This document shows positions 36,578 through 46,921 of a DNA stretch of 64,000 bases, piece after piece. Numbering within the stretch: the first letter of the stretch is position 1; each line of letters begins with the position of its first letter. The notes below the pieces were generated by a model that was given only the letters and a program-made list of their open reading frames with translations, was not told the DNA's origin and searched no databases. Made by a program: the position numbers and the translations under genes. The DNA comes from Mucilaginibacter sp. (GTDB taxonomy: Bacteria > Bacteroidota > Bacteroidia > Sphingobacteriales > Sphingobacteriaceae). The stretch is from assembly GCF_025362475.1 (NCBI RefSeq), contig NZ_JANYGH010000008.1, forward strand, positions 1-64,000, given 5' to 3'.

Positions 36578-39500
36578 TTGAGGCGAGTGAGCATATTTTC
36601 CATATCCAAAACGTACAAATCTATTCTGCTCGCGCTAATGATCTTCATAGCAGGCTGCTCCCTTGAAAAGGAAAGCGGCTTAAACCGTAATCTGCAAAAC
36701 CTTACTGCTCATTATAATATACTGTTTAATGCCAATGAATTACTGCGCCTTAAACAGGAAAGCTATGCCGCCGGCTTTGTTGATTCCTACAACGACCTAT
36801 TGAATGTTTACCCAGATACCACTATCCAAACCAGCACTCCGGATAAAGACCTGGAGCTGGCCATCAGTAAAGCCAATAAGATCATTAATATAAAAGAGCA
36901 AAGTCATTACCTGGGCGATGCCTACCTGGTTATGGGTAAAGCGCGTTTTTTAGAAGGCAATTACTTTGATGCAGTAGAGTATTTTAACTATGTGATCCTC
37001 TCATACGGCAAACAGGCTGCTTTAAAACAGGAAGCTTTTATATGGAAAGGCCGGGCTTTGTTATACCTCAATAACACGCCTGAAGCAAAAATTGCTATTG
37101 ATAGCGCTATAAACAGTATCAATCCTAAAAAAAGCATTCCTGCCGGCATTTATGCTGCCAGGCTGCAATATGATATCAATGTAGAAGATTATCCCGCCGC
37201 CGAAGAGAGCGCTAAAATAGCCCTTCAGCATTGTCATGAAACAAGTCTTAAACTCCGCTGGACATTTATTTTGGCCCAGCTACAGGAACTTAACCAAAAA
37301 CCGGAGCAAGCCATTATCAATTATACCAGCATTGTTAAAAGTAACGCCTCGTTCGAGATGGCCTTTAATGCCAACCTGAACCGTATCCGCATACAGGATC
37401 ATGAAAATGGCATCAAACAAAACAAAATTGAGCGTCTGCGTAAATTGCTTAAAAACCAAAACAACATCGAGTTTACCGATCAGATCTATTACCAGGTAGC
37501 CCAACAGCTGTATGCCACTGGTGATATTGAGGGCGCCCTCAAAAACTATAAATTATCAGTACGGGGCAGTGTCAAAAACCAAAATCAAAAAGGGCTCTCT
37601 TACCTGCGCATTGCCGATATCAATTTTAAGAACAAAGCCGATTACGAAAGTGCCCGTTTATATTATGATAGCACACTCACTTATCTTGCACCTACCTATC
37701 CAGGCTACCAGATCATTCGCAAGAAAGCCAATAACCTGCAAATTTTAACCGGTTTGCTGCAAACCATCTCGCGCGAGGATACTCTGCAAATGCTTGCCGG
37801 TCTGGATGAGAGTACCCGTACTGCCCGCATCGATGCGATGGTTAACCGCAAAATATTGCAGGATAAAGTAACCAAAGAAACGGTTACCAACAACAATGGC
37901 CAATTTGAAAACAGCAGGAACACTAATAATTTAAACAATCAGCAGGCCAGCAAAAGTGGTGGAAGTATATTTTACTTCTACAATCCGGCCGCGTTAAGCC
38001 TTGGGGCAAATGACTTTAAAAGGCAGTGGGGTAACCGCAAACTGGAAGATAACTGGCGCCGCAGCAAGCGCTCAAGTACCAATATAGCTGTTAACACAAA
38101 CAGCGTAATGGCATCTCCGGATATCGATCCTTTCGCACCCTCAACGCAGGACCAGGCCAATATTACCCGGGGTGATATTGGAGCCTACCGGCAGGACATT
38201 ATTAAAAACCTGCCTTTAACGCCCGATTTGCTTAACCGATCAAACATTCGGGTTTATAGTGCCTATATGGAAATGGCCAATTTTTACCGCGACATTCTGG
38301 GCGATAAAAAAGAAGCTATTGCTACTTATGAAACTTTGCTTACCCGTTTCACAACCAGTGCGGATAAGGCTGCTGTGTATTATAACCTGTACCGGCTGTA
38401 TGCTGATATAGATGCCTCCCGGTCTGAATTGTATAAAAGCCGTATCTTAAAGGAATTTCCTGAAAGCGTATTTGCCAAAGTAATACTTGATCCCGATTAC
38501 AGCAAACACCTGGATGATGCCAATGCCGAATTCAACGGATTTTACAATAAAGTATTTGACCTGTACACGCAAAAAAAGTATACCGAAGTTATTACACGGT
38601 CTGGTGAATTACTGACCAAATACCCCGATAACCGTTTCGCCGCTCAGCTATCATATTTACGCACAATAGCCGCCGGTCACCAGGAAAAGCTGGCGCCCTT
38701 TATGGCCGATCTGCAGCAAATAACTTCAAAATATCCCGATGATAAACTGGTAACCCCATTGGCCAACCAGCACCTGGCCTATATCAACGCAAATAAAGCC
38801 GAAGTAGAAACCCGTCCGGTAGTGTTAACAGGCGATGATATAAACGGAATCCCTTTCACCCCACCCGTGGCCTACCAAAAACAAACAGAATACCGGCCGG
38901 TTTACCACCCATCGGCCCAGGTACAGGTAGCACAGGTAAGGCAGGAACCGAAAGTAAGTCCGCCCCTGGCAGTGCAGGCAAAACCAACTGTACCTGTTGA
39001 GGTACCCAAGCCGGTTGAACAAAGCAAGCCAAAGGTGAGCGCGCCGGTTATTACCCCTCCTGTTGAACAAAGCAAGCCAAAGGTAGCTAAAGTGACTACG
39101 CCACCCGCTGACTCTGTTAGCAAACCGGCAGACCAATTAGCAGTAGCATCACAAAACCAACAACTCCAGCAACAAGCTACAGAAGCTCCTACCATAAAAC
39201 CGCTTCCGGCTGTAACCTACATTTTCTCCACGCGTGAGAGCACCAATTACTATTTTGTGGTAAATGTGAGCAGCGGTACAACTAACCTGGCTTCATCGCG
39301 TTTTGGTATAGGGCAGTTTAACCGTACCAGGTTTTCTGGCAGTTCCATTAAGCATGATTTAAAACCTATTGGCGCAGACGACCAGCTGATATTTGTTGGT
39401 CGGTTTTATAGCCTCGAGGACGTAAAAAAATACGCAAGGGGTATAATCCCACTGATACCCGAGATTATGAAGGTGCCAAAGGATAAATACAGTTTTTTTA

Positions 39501-39583
39501 TCATTACCAAGGAAAATCTGGATAAATTAGCCGACCAAAAAACATTGGATAGTTATATTGATTACTATCAAAAATATTATTGA
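36578..39583 (+). CDS. Type IX secretion lipoprotein PorW/SprE-like, TPR-rich
   Basis: The 1001-residue protein starts at TTG (GTG nine bases on is an alternative) and has a lipobox ending in IFIAGC with Cys27. It then shows the NLTAHYNILFNA segment, many tetratricopeptide helices, a Pro/Lys/Val-rich stretch (about 790-890) with repeated EQSKPKV, and a C-terminal domain containing FNRTRF and LIFVGRF. This order matches PorW/SprE, a periplasmic T9SS lipoprotein thought to connect the outer-membrane translocon with the PorKN ring. It is divergent from the ATP synthase operon and coupled to the PBP1A gene. Confidence 0.78.
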   Translation: MRRVSIFSISKTYKSILLALMIFIAGCSLEKESGLNRNLQNLTAHYNILFNANELLRLKQESYAAGFVDSYNDLLNVYPDTTIQTSTPDKDLELAISKANKIINIKEQSHYLGDAYLVMGKARFLEGNYFDAVEYFNYVILSYGKQAALKQEAFIWKGRALLYLNNTPEAKIAIDSAINSINPKKSIPAGIYAARLQYDINVEDYPAAEESAKIALQHCHETSLKLRWTFILAQLQELNQKPEQAIINYTSIVKSNASFEMAFNANLNRIRIQDHENGIKQNKIERLRKLLKNQNNIEFTDQIYYQVAQQLYATGDIEGALKNYKLSVRGSVKNQNQKGLSYLRIADINFKNKADYESARLYYDSTLTYLAPTYPGYQIIRKKANNLQILTGLLQTISREDTLQMLAGLDESTRTARIDAMVNRKILQDKVTKETVTNNNGQFENSRNTNNLNNQQASKSGGSIFYFYNPAALSLGANDFKRQWGNRKLEDNWRRSKRSSTNIAVNTNSVMASPDIDPFAPSTQDQANITRGDIGAYRQDIIKNLPLTPDLLNRSNIRVYSAYMEMANFYRDILGDKKEAIATYETLLTRFTTSADKAAVYYNLYRLYADIDASRSELYKSRILKEFPESVFAKVILDPDYSKHLDDANAEFNGFYNKVFDLYTQKKYTEVITRSGELLTKYPDNRFAAQLSYLRTIAAGHQEKLAPFMADLQQITSKYPDDKLVTPLANQHLAYINANKAEVETRPVVLTGDDINGIPFTPPVAYQKQTEYRPVYHPSAQVQVAQVRQEPKVSPPLAVQAKPTVPVEVPKPVEQSKPKVSAPVITPPVEQSKPKVAKVTTPPADSVSKPADQLAVASQNQQLQQQATEAPTIKPLPAVTYIFSTRESTNYYFVVNVSSGTTNLASSRFGIGQFNRTRFSGSSIKHDLKPIGADDQLIFVGRFYSLEDVKKYARGIIPLIPEIMKVPKDKYSFFIITKENLDKLADQKTLDSYIDYYQKYY

Positions 39584-39584
39584 A

Positions 39585-41837
39585 ATGAAAACCTATAACA
39601 AAAAACCTGCGCTTGGCTCACAGGATATAAGACGATATAACTGGTACATATGGCGCGCTGTAATAGCAGGCTTTGTATTTGTGGTAATTATGATAACCCT
39701 TACCGTTTTTGGTGTGTTTGGTCAGTTACCTGCCTTCCGCGATCTGGAGAACCCAAAAAGCAACCTGGCATCGGAGGTGATATCATCAGATAAGCAGGTT
39801 TTAGGTACTTACTATATCCAAAACAGATCTAACGTTACTTTCGCGGGCCTTTCGCCAAACGTAATTAACGCGTTGGTAGCTACCGAAGATAAACGCTTTT
39901 ACGATCACTCGGGGATTGATTTTGGCCGCAGCTTTACTATTTTCCTGCACCTGCTTGTGGGGCAAAAACAAGGTGGCAGTACCATTACCCAACAGCTGGC
40001 CAAAAACCTTTTCACCGAAAAATCAAACAATCCTTTTGTTCGTATCACCCAAAAATTACAGGAGTGGATAACGGCTGTTAAGCTGGAGCGCCATTACACC
40101 AAACAGGAAATATTGACCATGTATTTAAACACGGTTGATTTTGGCGCTTATAATACTTACGGTATCAAATCGGCAGCACACACCTATTTTAATACCACAC
40201 CCGATAAATTAACACCAGACCAGGCCGCGCTATTAATAGGTATGGTAAACGGGCCGGGCATTTACTCGCCCATAAGGCACCCCCAGAATGCTATTAACCG
40301 CCGTAACCTGGTACTAAACCGCATGCAGGAACAAGGCTTTTTAAGTGATGGCCAGGTAGATGAGTATAAAAAGAAACCTTTGGGGTTAAATTTCCACCAG
40401 AATAACCATTTTGATGGACCGGCTCCATACTTCAGATCGGTATTAAAGAAAGAGATCCAAAAGATATTTAAAGAGCAAAACTTAAACCGCCCCGATGGCA
40501 CTCCCTATGACCTTGACCGAGACGGTTTAAAGATATATACCACCATTGATGCCACCATGCAGCAATATGCCGAAGAAGCACAGCAGGAGTACATGCGCAA
40601 CTTACAGGGGCAGTTTAATGATCACTGGCGCGGGCAAAATTTATCCAAAAGCATCCACAACTTTAAATTCCTGATTAACCAGGGTATGCTTAAAAGCGAC
40701 AGGTATAAGCAATTGAAGATGCAGGGCATGAGTGACGAGGATATTAAAACTAACTTTAACACTAAAGATACCCTCAACCTGTTTACCTGGCACGGCGATA
40801 TTGATACGCTGATGAAGCCTGTTGATTCTATCGTTTACTGTAAAATGCTGCTTCGGAACGCGCTTATGAGCATGGACCCCACAACCGGCTACGTTAAAGC
40901 CTGGGTTGGAGGCACCAACTTTGAGCACTTTAAGTATGATCAGGTTAAAAACGGAACAAGGCAGGTTGGCTCAACAGCAAAACCGTTTACATACGCGGTG
41001 GCTATTGATAACGGCTATTCGCCCTGTATGAAGATCAATAACGTACCGGATACGATAAGGGGCTACGGCGAACCATGGTGCCCGCGCTCGTCGCCATCAG
41101 AAACCCTGCCTGGCTTTATTACCTTGCGCCAGGCACTGGCACACTCGCAAAACTGGGTAACCGCCCACGTAATGAGCGAAGTGAAACCCGAACCGGTTGT
41201 AGAGCTGATTAAAAAAATGGGGATCACCAGCGCGGTTCCGCCCTACCCTTCTATTTGCCTGGGTACATTTGATGCTTCGGTATTTGAAATGACAGCCGCA
41301 TACTCGGTATTTGCCAATCATGGTTTGTGGACCGAGCCTACTTATATATTACGTATCGAAGATAAAAACGGTAACGTGCTGTATACGCATACGCCAAAAG
41401 TGGTACAGGCTATGAACCCTCAAACAGCCTACGTAATGACTTATATGCTGAAAGGCGTTATAGAGGACGGTACGGGCTCAAGACTGAGTTACAAATACGG
41501 CCTGCGCAATCCTATAGGCGGCAAAACAGGTACAACCCAAAACAATTCTGATGGCTGGTTCATTGGTATCACCCCACAACTGGTTACCGGCTTATGGACA
41601 GGCTGTGAAGACAGGGATATTGCCTTCCAGTCTACCAGGCTTGGCGAGGGAGCCAACAGCGCATTGCCTATATTTGCCTTGTACATGAAAAAGGTATACG
41701 CCAATGCTGCGCTGGGTATCAAAAAAACAGTTGATTTTGACGCCCCTAAAACCGGCGTGAGCATCATCCTGGATTGCGGCCAGTATACCCAACAGCAGCA
41801 AGGAACTAATGAGGTTGATAAGAAGTTGGATTTTTAA
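39585..41837 (+). CDS. Bifunctional penicillin-binding protein 1A
   Basis: From the ATG at 39585 the protein has 750 residues. It has one N-terminal membrane helix, a GT51 glycosyltransferase domain (EDKRFYDHSGIDF; QGGSTITQQLAKNL) and a transpeptidase domain with STAK (Ser463), SQN and KTGTT (Lys647). It polymerises and crosslinks peptidoglycan on the outer face of the inner membrane. The ATG lies 1 bp after the porW-like stop, so the two are translationally linked. A TTG at 39558 inside the upstream gene is a less likely start. Confidence 0.93.
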   Translation: MKTYNKKPALGSQDIRRYNWYIWRAVIAGFVFVVIMITLTVFGVFGQLPAFRDLENPKSNLASEVISSDKQVLGTYYIQNRSNVTFAGLSPNVINALVATEDKRFYDHSGIDFGRSFTIFLHLLVGQKQGGSTITQQLAKNLFTEKSNNPFVRITQKLQEWITAVKLERHYTKQEILTMYLNTVDFGAYNTYGIKSAAHTYFNTTPDKLTPDQAALLIGMVNGPGIYSPIRHPQNAINRRNLVLNRMQEQGFLSDGQVDEYKKKPLGLNFHQNNHFDGPAPYFRSVLKKEIQKIFKEQNLNRPDGTPYDLDRDGLKIYTTIDATMQQYAEEAQQEYMRNLQGQFNDHWRGQNLSKSIHNFKFLINQGMLKSDRYKQLKMQGMSDEDIKTNFNTKDTLNLFTWHGDIDTLMKPVDSIVYCKMLLRNALMSMDPTTGYVKAWVGGTNFEHFKYDQVKNGTRQVGSTAKPFTYAVAIDNGYSPCMKINNVPDTIRGYGEPWCPRSSPSETLPGFITLRQALAHSQNWVTAHVMSEVKPEPVVELIKKMGITSAVPPYPSICLGTFDASVFEMTAAYSVFANHGLWTEPTYILRIEDKNGNVLYTHTPKVVQAMNPQTAYVMTYMLKGVIEDGTGSRLSYKYGLRNPIGGKTGTTQNNSDGWFIGITPQLVTGLWTGCEDRDIAFQSTRLGEGANSALPIFALYMKKVYANAALGIKKTVDFDAPKTGVSIILDCGQYTQQQQGTNEVDKKLDF

Positions 41838-41880
41838 GAGTATTTAACAAACGGTCGCGTCGTCCTCAAAACGACCAGAT

Positions 41881-41967
41881 ATGTCATTGCGTGGTACGAA
41901 GCAATCGCGAACGATGCAAATCGGATTTGCATCGTTCGCGATTGCCGCGCTGCGCTCGCAATGACAT
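41881..41967. repeat. Long palindromic dispersed repeat
   Basis: Inner arms of 20 bp (41903-41922 and 41924-41943) are perfect inverted copies. The outer ends, ATGTCATTGCG and CGCAATGACAT, also pair. It sits between PBP1A and uvrC and could act as a terminator, but the length and style are those of mobile palindromic repeats. Confidence 0.85.
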
Positions 41968-42009
41968 ATCCCGCCTAATTTGGCCAAAACAATCATTGAC
42001 GATTGAGCT

Positions 42010-43818
42010 ATGAGTGAGAAATTTGATTATAAGGCAGCATTACAGAATATTCCTCATAAACCCGGTGTATATCAGTATTGGGATAGTGAGAAAGAACTGA
42101 TCTACATCGGCAAAGCCAAAGATCTGCGCAACCGCGTGAGCTCCTATTTTAATAAGGATGCGCACATCAATGCCAAAACAAGGGTTTTAGTATCCAAGAT
42201 CCGCAACATTACATTTACTATTGTTGATACCGAGGTTGATGCCTGGCTGCTTGAAAACAGCATGATCAAGAAGCATCAGCCGCGTTATAACGTAATGCTC
42301 AAGGATGATAAAACTTATCCCTGGATCATTATCAAGAACGAGAACTACCCGCGCATTTTCTGGACCAGGCGTATTGTTAAAGATGGATCCAAATACCTGG
42401 GGCCCTACGCATCTATCAGCATGATGCATAATATCCTTGGACTTATCAAAGAAACCTATCCCCTGCGTACCTGCAACCTGGCGCTTACCCGCGAAAATAT
42501 TGATAAAGGCAAGTTTAAGGTTTGTTTGGAATATCAGCTGGGCAACTGCAAAGGGCCCTGCCAAAACTACCAGACAGAGGATGATTATGATAACAGCATC
42601 GGGGAGATAACCGATATCCTGAATGGCAAGATAGGCGCTATATTACGCCGCCTTAAAGGCGAAATGGACGCTGCTGTTGCCGAGTACAATTACGAGCTGG
42701 CTCACCGCCTTAAACGTAAGTTTGATTTGCTGGAGAATTACCAAAGCAAATCAACCATTGTAAACTCATCTATTACTGATGTGGATGTGTTCAACATCGC
42801 ATCCGAAGAGAAACTGGCCTTTGTGAATTACTTAAAGGTAATGAACGGTACCATCATCCAAACCCAAACCATCGAACTTAAAAAACGGCTGGATGAAAGT
42901 GATGAAGAATTGTTAACACTGGCTATCGTTGAGTTCAGGAGCCGTTACAACAGCGATTCTAAAGAGGTAATTGTTCCTTTTGATATCGACCTGGAAGATT
43001 CATCCATTAAATTTACAGTACCCAAACTGGGCGAAAAAAAGAAACTGCTGGATCTGTCGCAAAAAAATGTTCAGTATTTTAAAAAGGAAAAGATAGATCA
43101 GTACGAAAAGCTGAACCCAGAGATCCGCACCGAACGTTTGCTAACGCAGATGATGAAGGATCTGCGCATGAATCAGCTGCCCCGCCATATAGAGTGTTTT
43201 GATAACTCCAACTTCCAGGGTAAATATCCTGTATCCGCTATCGTGGTGTTCAGGGATGGCAAGCCGTTTAAAAAGGATTACCGTCATTTCCACGTAAAAA
43301 CGGTAGAAGGACCCAATGATTTTGCCACTATGGAAGAAGCCGTACACCGCCGCTACCGCCGCATGCTTGATGAAGGTACCGAACTACCCCAGCTCATCGT
43401 TATTGATGGAGGTAAAGGTCAGCTATCATCGGCTATGCATAGTTTAAAACTATTGGGTATTGATAAGCAGGTAACGGTAATAGGCATTGCCAAACGCCTG
43501 GAAGAGTTATATTACCCCAACGACCAGTACCCGATGTACCTGGATAAAAAATCGGAAACGCTGAAAGTGATCCAGCACCTGCGCGATGAGGCACACCGCT
43601 TTGGGATCACTTTTCACCGTAAAATACGCGATAAGGGCACGTTGGCTACTGAACTTGAACTGATAGAAGGCATTGGCAAAACCACTGCCGAAAAGCTGCT
43701 TAAATACTTTAAATCGGTAAAGAAGATTCGCGAAGCCAATGAAGAATTACTGCTCGAGGTAGTGAATTTAAAACAGGCAAAAGCAATACGGGGATATTTT
43801 GATCAAAGTCAAAATTAA
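42010..43818 (+). CDS. uvrC: Excinuclease ABC subunit C
   Basis: The 602-residue protein has the N-terminal GIY-YIG nuclease (PGVYQYWD; YIGKAKDLRNRVSSYF). A four-Cys cluster includes CLEYQLGNCKGPC, and a UVR helix hairpin follows. The C-terminal RNase H-like nuclease has ECFDNSNFQG and VIDGGKGQ, followed by helix-hairpin-helix repeats (ELIEGIGKTTAEKLL). It makes both incisions in nucleotide excision repair after UvrA/UvrB load on damage. Confidence 0.96.
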   Translation: MSEKFDYKAALQNIPHKPGVYQYWDSEKELIYIGKAKDLRNRVSSYFNKDAHINAKTRVLVSKIRNITFTIVDTEVDAWLLENSMIKKHQPRYNVMLKDDKTYPWIIIKNENYPRIFWTRRIVKDGSKYLGPYASISMMHNILGLIKETYPLRTCNLALTRENIDKGKFKVCLEYQLGNCKGPCQNYQTEDDYDNSIGEITDILNGKIGAILRRLKGEMDAAVAEYNYELAHRLKRKFDLLENYQSKSTIVNSSITDVDVFNIASEEKLAFVNYLKVMNGTIIQTQTIELKKRLDESDEELLTLAIVEFRSRYNSDSKEVIVPFDIDLEDSSIKFTVPKLGEKKKLLDLSQKNVQYFKKEKIDQYEKLNPEIRTERLLTQMMKDLRMNQLPRHIECFDNSNFQGKYPVSAIVVFRDGKPFKKDYRHFHVKTVEGPNDFATMEEAVHRRYRRMLDEGTELPQLIVIDGGKGQLSSAMHSLKLLGIDKQVTVIGIAKRLEELYYPNDQYPMYLDKKSETLKVIQHLRDEAHRFGITFHRKIRDKGTLATELELIEGIGKTTAEKLLKYFKSVKKIREANEELLLEVVNLKQAKAIRGYFDQSQN

Positions 43819-44330
43819 AAAATCATTTCTCCTATAAAACTGATCAATGCGACTGGCGCTCTCCTTCGACAAGTTAACAGATGACTGTTTTTTTGAATGC
43901 ACATACTTTAATAAAAACGCGTTATCGCGAGTTTTACTATCCCGGGGACACTGAGAGGAGAATGTCGTTTGAAAAGCTTGTCATCCTGAGTTGTAAAATT
44001 TCGCGAAACTCTGAAGGAGAAATGACGTTTTAAAAGGTTTGTCATCCTGAGGAACGAAGGATCTATTCGCCGACTGTACAGGGCGACGAAGCACGCTGGA
44101 GAGTAGATCCTTCACTATCGTTCAGGATGACAAAAAGTTTATTTTATGTAGTAGATTCTAAAACGGCCTGTCACCCTGAGCCTGTCGAAGGGTCGCGCGC
44201 AGAGGCCTTTGCCCACATGCTTCGACAGGCTCAGCAGGACAACCCTTTTTTAAACGTCATTTCGTTCTTCAGAGTTCCGTTATTTATTCCCACAGTGACG
44301 GATCTTTATACGTCACAGATACCCTTAAAC
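43819..44330. repeat. Mosaic of dispersed inverted repeats
   Basis: The region carries a TTCGCGAAACTCTGAAGGAG motif (43999-44027). A GTCATCCTGA...TCAGGATGAC inverted pair has arms at 44041-44065 and 44104-44131. A CCTGAGCCTGTCGAAG / CTTCGACAGGCTCAG pair has arms at 44174-44190 and 44220-44235. A frame of 82 codons across it is made of repeat sequence and is not a gene. Confidence 0.75.
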
Positions 44331-44332
44331 GC

Positions 44333-44366
44333 AAAAAAGGTCAAAACCATAACAGTTTTGACCTTT
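44333..44366 (-). terminator. Terminator of the gldKLMN operon
   Basis: AAAGGTCAAAAC (44336-44347) pairs with GTTTTGACCTTT (44355-44366) around a 7-nt loop, with a T-run on the minus strand. It lies 22 bp after the gldN stop. Confidence 0.88.
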
Positions 44367-44388
44367 GAATTTTAACTTTTGATTTCCT

Positions 44389-45372
44389 TTAGTATTGCCA
44401 AAGGTTAAGTTCCCAATCCATAAGCGTTTTCTTGACCTTTTCAGATTCGTAAAGCTTATCTATACCCTGGGCATAATCTTTAATACGTTCGTCTTTATCG
44501 TTGCTTTGTTTAACAATGTAACTGGCAAATATCCTTTTCATGAAAACATCATCAAAACTTAAACCAGATCCGTCGTTGCTTCGGCTTACCACCTCTTTAG
44601 TAGCTAATATTGGGCGGGCTTCGGGGAAGTAGATCCAGAAAGCGGGCTGATAATCAACCGCATCACCAGCAACACCTAATCCTTTTGGCTTAATAAGCGG
44701 AGCGATACCAATAATGCGCGGTTCAAATATAGAGCGTTGCTTGTCAAACACCCAATCTTCCTTAATGCGGAACTTTAAAACACTATCCGGGTTAAATTCA
44801 CCGGCTACCATTGTTGATGAAATTACGTTGTTATCCTTATCCCGTTTTTCAACCACGCTGCTATCTGATGATAAACGGCCGCGGGCCTGGGCACTTGTTA
44901 AAGGCGTGCTAAAGCTATCGCCGTTCACATCATCCTTTTTACCGGGTGTTGGATCATACGCTGTTAATTCACCTGCAGCTATCGCATCCAGCAAAACATC
45001 AATCAAGCGGCGTTTTGGTGATGCCAGGTAAGTATTCATTTTATCACGAACATCAATTTCGCGCCATACCCTTTTTGCAAAGGCAACATCACTTTCGCGA
45101 AGGTTAGGGTAAGGCGTTACCCTGGCATTTAAAATATTGTTCTTTTTAAAATACCCGTCAAGTGGCCTTTCAAAAGGCTTCATTGGCTTTTTGTGAGTTG
45201 TATCAACGGGTGCTCCAGCCTGGCTTACTACGCTGTTTTGCTGTGGTTTTACCTGTTGTTGTGTAGTACCGGCTGTTTTTTTTGCCGGAGCGCGTTTAGC
45301 GCGCTTTTTTGTTTGCCCGTAAGAAGCAACACAGGCTAAACAAAGTACAACTACCAAAATTCTCTTTTTCAT
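44389..45372 (-). CDS. gldN: Gliding motility/T9SS protein GldN (PorN)
   Basis: The 327-residue protein has a signal peptide (cleavage about SYGQ), a Lys/Arg/Ala-rich linker, and the GldN core with RPLDGYFKKNNIL, VWREIDVRDKMN and IDVLLDAIAAGELTAYD. With GldK it forms the periplasmic ring of the type IX secretion machine. It is the last gene of the K-L-M-N operon, 6 bp after gldM. Confidence 0.92.
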   Translation of the reverse strand: MKKRILVVVLCLACVASYGQTKKRAKRAPAKKTAGTTQQQVKPQQNSVVSQAGAPVDTTHKKPMKPFERPLDGYFKKNNILNARVTPYPNLRESDVAFAKRVWREIDVRDKMNTYLASPKRRLIDVLLDAIAAGELTAYDPTPGKKDDVNGDSFSTPLTSAQARGRLSSDSSVVEKRDKDNNVISSTMVAGEFNPDSVLKFRIKEDWVFDKQRSIFEPRIIGIAPLIKPKGLGVAGDAVDYQPAFWIYFPEARPILATKEVVSRSNDGSGLSFDDVFMKRIFASYIVKQSNDKDERIKDYAQGIDKLYESEKVKKTLMDWELNLWQY

Positions 45373-45378
45373 ACGCGT

Positions 45379-46893
45379 TTAATTTGCGGATAATACAATT
45401 GGATCAAGTGACCGTGGTGACCTGTCTGGACCTACTGCAACAATATCCTTAAATATAACAGTAGTTCCGGGCGTTACGGTGTTTAATGCCGAACGCATAG
45501 CACCTGTAAGTTCTGCACCACTTCCTGAATATATAATGGCATCCTGGCGTGGCTTTACAACCAACAGCGTAAAATGCGTTACATTAAATTTAGCATCAAA
45601 ATCAAACCCATCTAACTGGGCAAACAACCTGTCCTGGGCACGAATATTGGCCGAGCTGGTATTGCCGCCGCTTTTACCGGCAAACTGTGGTTTAGGATCG
45701 GGGATACGTTTAATACGAAACTCTGTTGCACCTAATACCATCCCTTTTTCGCCGGTAACAGTAATGTGCGCTTTGCCTATAGCGCTTACAGAAGCGGTAT
45801 AATGCCCCGCTGAACCGCTTATAGAACCACCGCTCATGTTTACTCCTAAACTTGCTGTAGGTACACCTGGCGCCGATACTGAAACCGGGTTGGGTACGCC
45901 TATATATAATACGTTCATTTTATCGGGCGATACTACTGCAGATGGTTTTGCAACCATGTAAGTAGTATTTATCTGGTATGTTTTAGGCGCGCCGCCGTCA
46001 ACAGACTTTACCGATAATGACCCGGTTACAGTGTGCAGGCCTTCGCCGCTTGCTGTAACCGTGTAGGTGCCCACACCATCTTTTGTTGGCACAGACGAAC
46101 CGCCAATAGTAATAGTGGGGTTTGAATGTGAATCATAAGCAGTTAAATAAATATCCGCTTTGTATTGCTGGCCTGCTAAAACATAACTGCTTGGCGCAAC
46201 CGCTACCGCTTTAAATGCATTAAGCGTCACCTCTGCCTGGTCTATTTTACTATATAATTTTTTAACAACTTCGTTCTCGGCATTTTTGTTATCAGCCTCT
46301 ATTTTTGCTAGTGTGGTTAAAGTAGCTCCCAATGGGATACCTTCGCCAAAGTAGGCATTTTGCCAGGTTTTTGATTGAATTCCCGGGCGCTTCGGCGGAG
46401 CATCAGCGTTCAATGAAAAATTAACACCTGCGCCATCCTTACCCAGCAACTGTAATAATTTAGCCTTTGTTGCTTCAATCTTTTCTTTTAAAACATCGGC
46501 TCTTTTACCGTTGATCATCACTTCTGATGATATATCTAAATTTTCCCTTGCACTAACATCATCAATCTCAGGATTAATGCCTCCGCCTTCCTTTATCAAG
46601 GTTCTTTTTAATTCCTCGATGTAGCTGCCCAGATCATCAGTCACCTTTTTTGCCTCATTAGCTGCAGCCAGGTACTTCGCTTTATCGGGCTGAGCTTTTA
46701 CTTTGGTTGCAATGGCACCGTAAGTAGCTTGCAGGCTGTTGTCAACATTTTTTGTTGACGCATCTAAACTCCTCGTAATATTTTTAAAAGCATCCAGCAG
46801 ATTTTCGGGCACGTTCAGGGCAATTAAGCCTAAAAGCACCAGGTATAAAATACCTATCATCCGCTGTCTTGGGGTTTCCTTACCTCCGGCCAT
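45379..46893 (-). CDS. gldM: T9SS motor subunit GldM (PorM)
   Basis: The 504-residue protein has one N-terminal membrane helix (MIGILYLVLLGLIALNVP) and a long periplasmic part of four beta-rich domains, as known for GldM/PorM. The first part also contains a helical bundle (about 60-230). GldM and GldL form the proton-driven rotary motor in the inner membrane, and GldM reaches across the periplasm to the GldKN ring. Confidence 0.93.
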   Translation of the reverse strand: MAGGKETPRQRMIGILYLVLLGLIALNVPENLLDAFKNITRSLDASTKNVDNSLQATYGAIATKVKAQPDKAKYLAAANEAKKVTDDLGSYIEELKRTLIKEGGGINPEIDDVSARENLDISSEVMINGKRADVLKEKIEATKAKLLQLLGKDGAGVNFSLNADAPPKRPGIQSKTWQNAYFGEGIPLGATLTTLAKIEADNKNAENEVVKKLYSKIDQAEVTLNAFKAVAVAPSSYVLAGQQYKADIYLTAYDSHSNPTITIGGSSVPTKDGVGTYTVTASGEGLHTVTGSLSVKSVDGGAPKTYQINTTYMVAKPSAVVSPDKMNVLYIGVPNPVSVSAPGVPTASLGVNMSGGSISGSAGHYTASVSAIGKAHITVTGEKGMVLGATEFRIKRIPDPKPQFAGKSGGNTSSANIRAQDRLFAQLDGFDFDAKFNVTHFTLLVVKPRQDAIIYSGSGAELTGAMRSALNTVTPGTTVIFKDIVAVGPDRSPRSLDPIVLSAN

Positions 46894-46921
46894 GTATTAT
46901 AAATCTTAGCTTGTAAAAAAT

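Noticed and set aside
44127..44375. 82-codon plus-strand frame
   Set aside because: It runs through dispersed inverted repeats and a terminator, with no domain or plausible start.
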